Below, in pieces: positions 5,523-9,343 of a stretch of 9,343 nucleotides of DNA. Within the stretch, counting starts at the first letter, position 1; each line of letters begins with the position of its first letter. Source of the DNA: Halobacteriales archaeon SW_5_68_122 (GTDB lineage Archaea > Halobacteriota > Halobacteria > Halobacteriales > Haloarculaceae); contig PXSL01000003.1 in the NCBI GenBank assembly GCA_003022815.1, positions 1 through 9,343 of the forward strand, in the 5' to 3' direction. A model generated the notes under the pieces. That model saw only the letters and a list, made by a program, of their open reading frames with translations. It had not been told where the DNA came from and ran no database searches. A program made the translations under genes and the position numbers.

Positions 5523-5539
5523 AGTTACGGCCGGCGGTA
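5523..5539 (-). repeat. 17-bp repeated motif, copy 2
   Basis: On the minus strand this reads TACCGCCGGCCGTAACT, 15 of 17 identical to copy 1 and in opposite orientation. Copies 1 and 2 bound a 106-bp segment (5434-5539) flanked by TCA on both sides (5431-5433 and 5540-5542). This is a MITE-like arrangement; the second TCA is the aminopeptidase stop codon read on the plus strand. Confidence 0.6.
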
Positions 5540-6517
5540 TCACTCCACGCGAGGCAGTTCCAGTTCCGCCCCATCGGCGTACACCGTCGGCTCGCGAAGG
5601 ATGCCGTCCATATGGATTGGCGCCTCGGTGTCCCCGCCGATGCCGGCGTCGTCGCCGACGGCGATGTGGACGGTGCCGCCGGCCTTCTCGTCGAGGAGGA
5701 CGCTGCCGACGAGGTCGGTGATGCCGATGTTGGTCCCGATGCCGAGCTCCGCCAGGTTGTAGGCGGCCTCGCCGGCCTCCGCCGCGGCCTCCTCGAGTTC
5801 CTCACGGACCGCGTCGTCGTCGACGCCCGTGACGTAGCCGTCTGCCACCTCAAAGGTGACCGTCTGACCATCGGCAAGCAGGCCGTGCGGGCGGATAGTC
5901 CCGTCGACGACGTAGGTCCCGTCGGCGGACTCGGGGCTGATGAACACCTCGCCGGCGGGCAGATTCGAGAACGCGCCCGGTTCGTGGACGATGCCGGTAT
6001 CCTCGTACCAGTCCCGCTCGCCGAGTTCGAAGGTCACGTCGGTGCCCTGCGGGGAGGTGACGCGTATCTCGTCGGCGCCCTCGACGGCCTCGAGCATCGC
6101 CGCACACTCGACGGCGATGGCCTCGTAGTCGGCGTCCAGCCCGGTCGTGAACACCGCCTCGGTGATGCCGGGTAGTGTTGCGCCGCGGGCGCCGCCGTCG
6201 GTGGCGTCCGAGCGGGCGCGGGTGTGGCTGAGGCTCTTCGTCGTCGGCGCGAGGAAGACGTCGGCCGCCGCCAGCGCGGCCGCGACCGGCGCGGGCGGCT
6301 CGACGCCGTGCTGTGGCCCCGGCGGATACTGGACGACGACGGCCGCTTCGGTGGCCTCGAGGGCGGCCTCGTACAGCGCCTCACCGATGGGGTCGCGTCT
6401 GTCGTCGGTGACCACGACGCAGGTCTCGTCGGCCTCGATGGCCAGGCACTGTTCGACGGCGGTCTCGGCGGCGATCGCAACCGCTTCCGGGTCCTCGATG
6501 TCGAGTATATCCGTCAT
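5540..6517 (-). CDS. M29-like aminopeptidase
   Basis: This 325-aa cytoplasmic protein resembles the aminopeptidase T/S (COG2309, peptidase M29) fold, metal-dependent enzymes that remove N-terminal residues from peptides. Candidate metal ligands follow the family order and spacing: E190 in NLPAGEVF, E257 in NLAELGIGTN, H284 in GGTVHIAVG, and H302 and D304 in IHMDG. Other family-like segments are TKSLSHTRARSDA at 93-105 and EPGAFSN at 179-185. It is shorter than the roughly 400-aa bacterial enzymes, in line with the archaeal branch. The start at 6517 has GAGG 5 nt upstream and an AT-rich box about 27 bp upstream. It follows ubaA by 48 bp on the same strand, so it may be read from both ubaA transcripts and its own promoter. 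Confidence 0.85.
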   Translation of the reverse strand: MTDILDIEDPEAVAIAAETAVEQCLAIEADETCVVVTDDRRDPIGEALYEAALEATEAAVVVQYPPGPQHGVEPPAPVAAALAAADVFLAPTTKSLSHTRARSDATDGGARGATLPGITEAVFTTGLDADYEAIAVECAAMLEAVEGADEIRVTSPQGTDVTFELGERDWYEDTGIVHEPGAFSNLPAGEVFISPESADGTYVVDGTIRPHGLLADGQTVTFEVADGYVTGVDDDAVREELEEAAAEAGEAAYNLAELGIGTNIGITDLVGSVLLDEKAGGTVHIAVGDDAGIGGDTEAPIHMDGILREPTVYADGAELELPRVE

Positions 6518-6540
6518 GCCCGCCTCTTCGGGCGGTGTCC

Positions 6541-6547
6541 GGATATG
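6541..6547 (-). promoter_or_regulatory. TATA-like box for aminopeptidase
   Basis: On the minus strand GCATATCC lies about 27 bp upstream of the ATG at 6517, consistent with leaderless transcription. A GAGG also precedes the ATG, so the gene could be translated from a longer mRNA with ubaA as well. Confidence 0.45.
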
Positions 6548-6565
6548 CGTTCCTCTCGGGGGCGG

Positions 6566-7402
6566 TCAGATGCTGCAGGTCGACTCGTAGGTGACTTGGT
6601 GGACCGACTCGATTCTTCCCTCGCCGCAGACCGGACAGTCCGGCCGCGGTTCGACGGGTATCTCCTCGAAGGTCATGTCGGCGGCGTCGTAGAACACCAT
6701 CCGGCCGTCGAGCGTCTCGCCGTAGTCGAGCAGGAGTTTCACCGCCTCGGTGGCCTGAATGCATCCGACGGTGCCGGGCAGCACGCCCAGAACACCTGCA
6801 GTCGCACAGTCGGGGACCGTCCCCGGTTCGGGCGCCTCAGGAAACAGACACCGGTAACAGGGGCCGTCCTCGCTGGCCTCGAACGTCGTGACCTGGCCCT
6901 CGAACCGGAGGATGGCGCCGTGAGCGAACGGGACGCCCGCGAGCGTGCACGCGTCGTTGACGAGATAGCGCGTGGCGAAGTTGTCCGAGCCGTCAACGAC
7001 GAGGTCGTAGTCGGCGAGGAACCCCTCGACGTTGTCGGCGGTCACGCGGGTGTCGTGGGTCTCGACGGTCACGTCGGGGTTCTGTGTCTCGACGAACTCG
7101 CGGGCGGACTCGACCTTCGGGCGCCCGACGTCGGCGTCGGCGTGGACGACCTGTCGCTGGAGGTTCGACCGCTCGACGACGTCGTCGTTCGACCGCTCGA
7201 CGACGTCGTCGTCGGCGATGCCGAGCGTCCCGACGCCGGCGGCGGCCAGGTACTGGATGACCGGCGAGCCAAGGCCGCCGGCGCCGATGCACAGTACCTC
7301 GGCGTCGAGCAGCCGCTTCTGTCCCTCCGGGCCCACCCCGTCCATGATGATGTGCCGGGAGTACCGGTCCAGCTGGTCGGCATCGAGCGAGAGGTCGGTC
7401 AT
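6566..7402 (-). CDS. ubaA: UbaA-like E1 (ThiF/MoeB/HesA family) with internal duplication
   Basis: This is an E1-like adenylyltransferase. In haloarchaea the single family member, UbaA, activates ubiquitin-like SAMPs for protein conjugation and for sulfur transfer to tRNA and molybdopterin. Of 278 aa, the visible parts are the N-terminal RYSRHIIMDGVG at 13-24, the nucleotide loop GAGGLGSP at 40-47, the ATP motif with SNLQRQ at 79-84, DGSDNFATRYLVND at 137-150, zinc ligands C182/C185 (CYRC) and C256/C259 (CPVC), and a candidate catalytic C199 in PDCATAG. The oddity is DDVVERSN repeated exactly twice in a row (65-72 and 73-80) by a 24-bp duplication; relatives have it once, and without it the length would be about 270 aa. 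The insert separates the ribose-binding Asp region from the LQRQ arginine. The reading frame is kept, so activity may or may not survive. Confidence 0.93.
   Translation of the reverse strand: MTDLSLDADQLDRYSRHIIMDGVGPEGQKRLLDAEVLCIGAGGLGSPVIQYLAAAGVGTLGIADDDVVERSNDDVVERSNLQRQVVHADADVGRPKVESAREFVETQNPDVTVETHDTRVTADNVEGFLADYDLVVDGSDNFATRYLVNDACTLAGVPFAHGAILRFEGQVTTFEASEDGPCYRCLFPEAPEPGTVPDCATAGVLGVLPGTVGCIQATEAVKLLLDYGETLDGRMVFYDAADMTFEEIPVEPRPDCPVCGEGRIESVHQVTYESTCSI
7163..7210 (-). repeat. Perfect 24-bp tandem duplication within ubaA
   Basis: Positions 7163-7186 and 7187-7210 are identical and adjacent. On the minus strand each encodes DDVVERSN, with the same codons. The unit contains GACGACGTCGTC, itself a short palindromic repeat prone to slippage. 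Because every base is identical, the event is either very recent or an assembly artefact. Confidence 0.95.
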
Positions 7403-7424
7403 AGCGCCGGTTGGGGGCCACCGG

Positions 7425-7431
7425 AGATAAG
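7425..7431 (-). promoter_or_regulatory. TATA-like box for ubaA
   Basis: On the minus strand CTTATCT is centred about 26 bp upstream of the ATG at 7402, which predicts a leaderless ubaA transcript and supports the chosen start. Confidence 0.6.
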
Positions 7432-7479
7432 CGCCCTGCCGGGCACGGGGCGTCGGTCTCTTTGTCCGGTCCCTACTGT

Positions 7480-7496
7480 AGTTACAGCCGGCAGTA
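7480..7496 (-). repeat. 17-bp repeated motif, copy 3
   Basis: The reverse complement is identical to copy 1 (5434-5450). Extended by two bases, 7481-7498 forms the near-perfect palindrome GTTACAGCCGGCAGTAAC, with one mismatched pair flanking the GCCGGC core. It lies in the gap between divergent ubaA and the protease gene, about 50 bp upstream of the ubaA TATA box. No second copy was seen nearby. Confidence 0.7.
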
Positions 7497-7573
7497 ACGG
7501 ATCGGTGGACTCTTTTCGCTTCTTTGAGAATTCGCTCGAACCAGAAAAGTGTCGAATCAGGCCCTCATGCGGA

Positions 7574-7615
7574 CGTTTGAACGGACCTGTCACCATCGTT
7601 TGGACGATTTTGTCA
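7574..7615 (+). repeat. Imperfect 19-bp direct repeats upstream of protease promoter
   Basis: Two 19-bp units, 7574-7592 and 7597-7615, share CGTTTG, ACG and GTCA at matching positions (about 15 of 19 identical). They repeat with a 23-bp period, close to two helical turns, and end 6 bp before the TATA-like box. This arrangement suits a paired activator or repressor site, but no regulator is identified. Apart from these elements the 248-bp gap between ubaA and the protease gene holds no gene I can support. Confidence 0.4.
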
Positions 7616-7620
7616 GAATG

Positions 7621-7628
7621 CTTTTTAT
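7621..7628 (+). promoter_or_regulatory. TATA box for subtilase gene
   Basis: CTTTTTATG is centred about 26 bp upstream of the ATG at 7651, a good archaeal TATA match with leaderless spacing. Confidence 0.7.
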
Positions 7629-7637
7629 GATGGGTCA

Positions 7638-7650
7638 GTATGTTACATAC
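7638..7650 (+). promoter_or_regulatory. Perfect 13-bp palindrome abutting protease start, operator candidate
   Basis: GTATGT-T-ACATAC is an exact palindrome around one central base. It ends at the base before the ATG at 7651, between the TATA box and the predicted transcription start. Such a position is typical for a repressor operator. It is AT-rich in a GC-rich genome, so it stands out, but binding is inferred only. Confidence 0.5.
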
Positions 7651-9343
7651 ATGAGTGGAGAGCAAGATAGAAACGACAGCACGGTCTTCTCGCGGCGGAC
7701 ATTCATGCGGGCGTCCGGTGCTGCGGCCGCCGCCGCCGCGCTCGGCGTCGGCGCGGTCGGAACCGCCGCGGCCGACCACGAGATCGACTCGACGTTCCGG
7801 AACATTCGGGTCCGGGAGGCACAGAAGGCCTGGGAGCGCGGCTACCGGGGGCGCGCCGACCGGTCGCTCGCGCTGACCGACTCCGGCGCGGAGGGCCGTC
7901 ACCCCGACCTCGGGCCGTGGAACGACGTCACCGCCACCACGGTCGAGAACGGTCTCGAACTGTACGACACTGAGATCGAGCGGACGCCGGTGTACCCCGG
8001 CGACGCCCGCGGTCAGCAGAGTTACACTGGTACCGCGGCCGGCGCGGAGGTCCTCGGCCTCCGGCCGCTCGTCCACGGCCCGCTCTCGATCCCGGCCGAG
8101 GCGTTCGAGACGGGCGACGACGGGAAGGCCCGTATCCGGACGGTCATCACCTGGGAGCCCGAGAACCCCGAAGGCGTCGAGGCCGCGGAGTTCGAGCTCC
8201 GGCTGATGAAGAACGGTACCCAGATCGCGACGACCGGGTTCCAGTCGGTCCTCGACGAGGAACCCCAGAAGGCCCGTAAGGAGCTTTTGGTCAACGACGG
8301 GGTGGAGCTGAACGCCGACGACGACTACGAGTTCTGGGTCTACGGCTACCGCGCGCCGGCGGTCTACGAGATCGACGCCAGGATAGAGGAGGTCGACACC
8401 GACGCCGAGCCGATACGATACGAGACAGACGCGGTCACCGACGAGCCGCTGTCGGGCGCCGACCTCGACGGGAAGCTCCCCGACGCCGACGACGAGCCGG
8501 GGCTCATCGCCTGGCACAACGACGACACCCGGTACGGCGACTACAACAAGCCCCGGGACGCCAACGGCCACGGCACCCACGTCTCCGGTATCATGACCGG
8601 CTCTGGACAGGCCGCGACCGTCGACGATGCGACCACTGACTCGCCGAACACCGTCCTCATCGCCGGCGACATCCTCTCCTACGAGGTCGATGCCGGCGCC
8701 AACGGCGGTGTTTTCGGCGCCGCCACGGGCGAGGGCATCGAAATCGTCATCGAAGGCCCGGACGGCCGCCAGCTCGCGCGGTCGGTCGGCGCCTCGGGCA
8801 CGTCCGAGGTGTCCGTCGAGACCAACATTACCCAGACGCCCGCCGTCCACGGCTCCGGGTCGGCGACCTACACCGTCTACGTCCGGACGACCGAGGGCGA
8901 GTTCGCCGCCCCTGGCCGGGTCAAGGAAGTCGCAGCCGGTTCGTTCGCCGACTACAGGTCGACGAGTGGCGAGGCGCTCGCGGACGACGACTACGCCATC
9001 CACGCCGGCATCGCGCCGGGCAACAGCCTCGTCGCGGTCACCGGCCTCGGCGGCGGCGCCAGCAACGTCGGCCGCGCGGCCGAGGACTTCGCCGCGAAGC
9101 TCGGCGTCCGCGCCGTCAACATGTCGTGGGGCGCGGTCGGCGGCATCCCGATCGGCATCGCCGGCGGCGCCCTCGACACGACGCCCGGCGACATCGAGAA
9201 CATCACCGACGGCGGCATCCTGACGGTCGCCGCCGCCGGCAACGCCGCCACGCCGGCCAACGGCAACTCCTCGCCCGCCGTCGTCGAGGAGGCCATCTCG
9301 GTCGTCGCCACCGGCCCCCGTGACGGCATCGCGGCGTACTCCT
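7651..9343 (+). CDS. Secreted S8 subtilase with large insertions, 3' truncated by window
   Basis: This is the N-terminal 564 residues of a subtilisin-family serine protease, exported folded by the twin-arginine pathway. The Tat signal is SRRTFMRASG at 14-23, followed by an alanine-rich h-region and a probable cleavage near TAAA/DHE (41-42). The catalytic Asp is D77 in LALTDSGA, the His is H307 in GHGTHVSG, and the oxyanion Asn is N531 in AAAGNA; the Ser motif (GTSMA type) lies beyond the window. Asp and His are 230 residues apart, against about 32 in subtilisin, and His to Asn is 224, against about 91. Beta-rich domains are therefore inserted at about 120-270 and about 335-450 (IEIVIEGPDGRQLARS, TYTVYVRTTEGEF). 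NMSWG before the Asn supports the fold. The ATG at 7651 is set by the TATA box 26 bp upstream. Confidence 0.9.
   Translation, partial: MSGEQDRNDSTVFSRRTFMRASGAAAAAAALGVGAVGTAAADHEIDSTFRNIRVREAQKAWERGYRGRADRSLALTDSGAEGRHPDLGPWNDVTATTVENGLELYDTEIERTPVYPGDARGQQSYTGTAAGAEVLGLRPLVHGPLSIPAEAFETGDDGKARIRTVITWEPENPEGVEAAEFELRLMKNGTQIATTGFQSVLDEEPQKARKELLVNDGVELNADDDYEFWVYGYRAPAVYEIDARIEEVDTDAEPIRYETDAVTDEPLSGADLDGKLPDADDEPGLIAWHNDDTRYGDYNKPRDANGHGTHVSGIMTGSGQAATVDDATTDSPNTVLIAGDILSYEVDAGANGGVFGAATGEGIEIVIEGPDGRQLARSVGASGTSEVSVETNITQTPAVHGSGSATYTVYVRTTEGEFAAPGRVKEVAAGSFADYRSTSGEALADDDYAIHAGIAPGNSLVAVTGLGGGASNVGRAAEDFAAKLGVRAVNMSWGAVGGIPIGIAGGALDTTPGDIENITDGGILTVAAAGNAATPANGNSSPAVVEEAISVVATGPRDGIAAYS

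Noticed and set aside
5431..5523. A minus-strand peptide (RPEDDVRTVSNRISREVSKEL) that looks protein-like downstream of the aminopeptidase.
   Set aside because: It has no start codon of its own, is out of frame with the aminopeptidase, and overlaps the hairpin and motif copies. It could be a gene remnant but cannot be supported from this sequence alone.
6518..6533. GCCCG/CGGGC inverted repeat just upstream of the aminopeptidase start.
   Set aside because: A 5-bp GC-only stem is expected by chance in DNA of this composition, and it overlaps the likely ribosome binding site without other support.
6224..7630. A 468-codon open frame on the plus strand across the aminopeptidase and ubaA genes.
   Set aside because: Both minus-strand genes have clear family motifs in the right order. 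Long antisense frames are common in GC-rich haloarchaeal DNA.
7399..9003. A 534-codon open frame on the minus strand.
   Set aside because: It is a shadow of the subtilase gene. The plus-strand frame has a Tat signal, DSG, HGTH and AAGN motifs and a TATA box, whereas the minus-strand protein is a low-complexity Gly/Val/Arg/Asp string without motifs.

Overview
The window reads as a haloarchaeal (class Halobacteria) chromosome segment. It is very GC-rich, and the predicted proteins are strongly acidic. It carries a HalX-domain response regulator, an HVO_0476-type zinc-ribbon protein, a UbaA-like E1 enzyme and a twin-arginine-exported subtilase. Several genes have an AT-rich box 26-27 bp upstream of the start codon, the spacing expected of leaderless archaeal transcripts. 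I see no tRNA, rRNA, CRISPR array or complete insertion sequence.

Layout. A HalX response regulator (17-589, +) converges on two overlapping crcB fluoride-channel genes (1377-671, -). A shared AT-rich box near 1422 separates crcB from a divergent gene for a small membrane-anchored protein with a transthyretin/Ig-like domain (1449-1898, +). That gene converges on a four-gene minus-strand block, and the two stop codons overlap in one CTAG. In transcription order the block is: HVO_0476-type zinc-ribbon protein (4786-4136), protein-L-isoaspartate methyltransferase pcm (4131-3475), a decayed winged-helix/methyltransferase-like gene (about 3482-2658), and a divergent pcm paralogue (2635-1895). Next come two small unrecognised membrane-protein genes on the plus strand (4957-5136 and 5218-5448). 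They face an M29-like aminopeptidase (6517-5540, -) that lies downstream of ubaA (7402-6566, -). A secreted S8 subtilase starts at 7651 (+) and runs off the window end before its catalytic serine.

Themes. Nothing forms one obvious new multi-gene system. The pcm block points to protein repair with an attached zinc-ribbon protein. ubaA is the E1 for SAMP conjugation and sulfur transfer. The crcB pair should make a fluoride exporter.

The features most worth a second look are: (1) a perfect 24-bp in-frame tandem duplication inside the ATP-binding motif of ubaA; (2) a methyltransferase-like gene that seems to have lost its ATG through a base change that is silent in the overlapping pcm, and that also carries frame disruptions and an in-frame TAG; (3) a near-palindromic 17-bp motif present three times within about 2 kb, two copies forming a MITE-like pair; (4) a perfect 13-bp palindrome abutting the protease start codon, with imperfect 19-bp direct repeats upstream; (5) a possible bidirectional promoter from a single AT-rich box.
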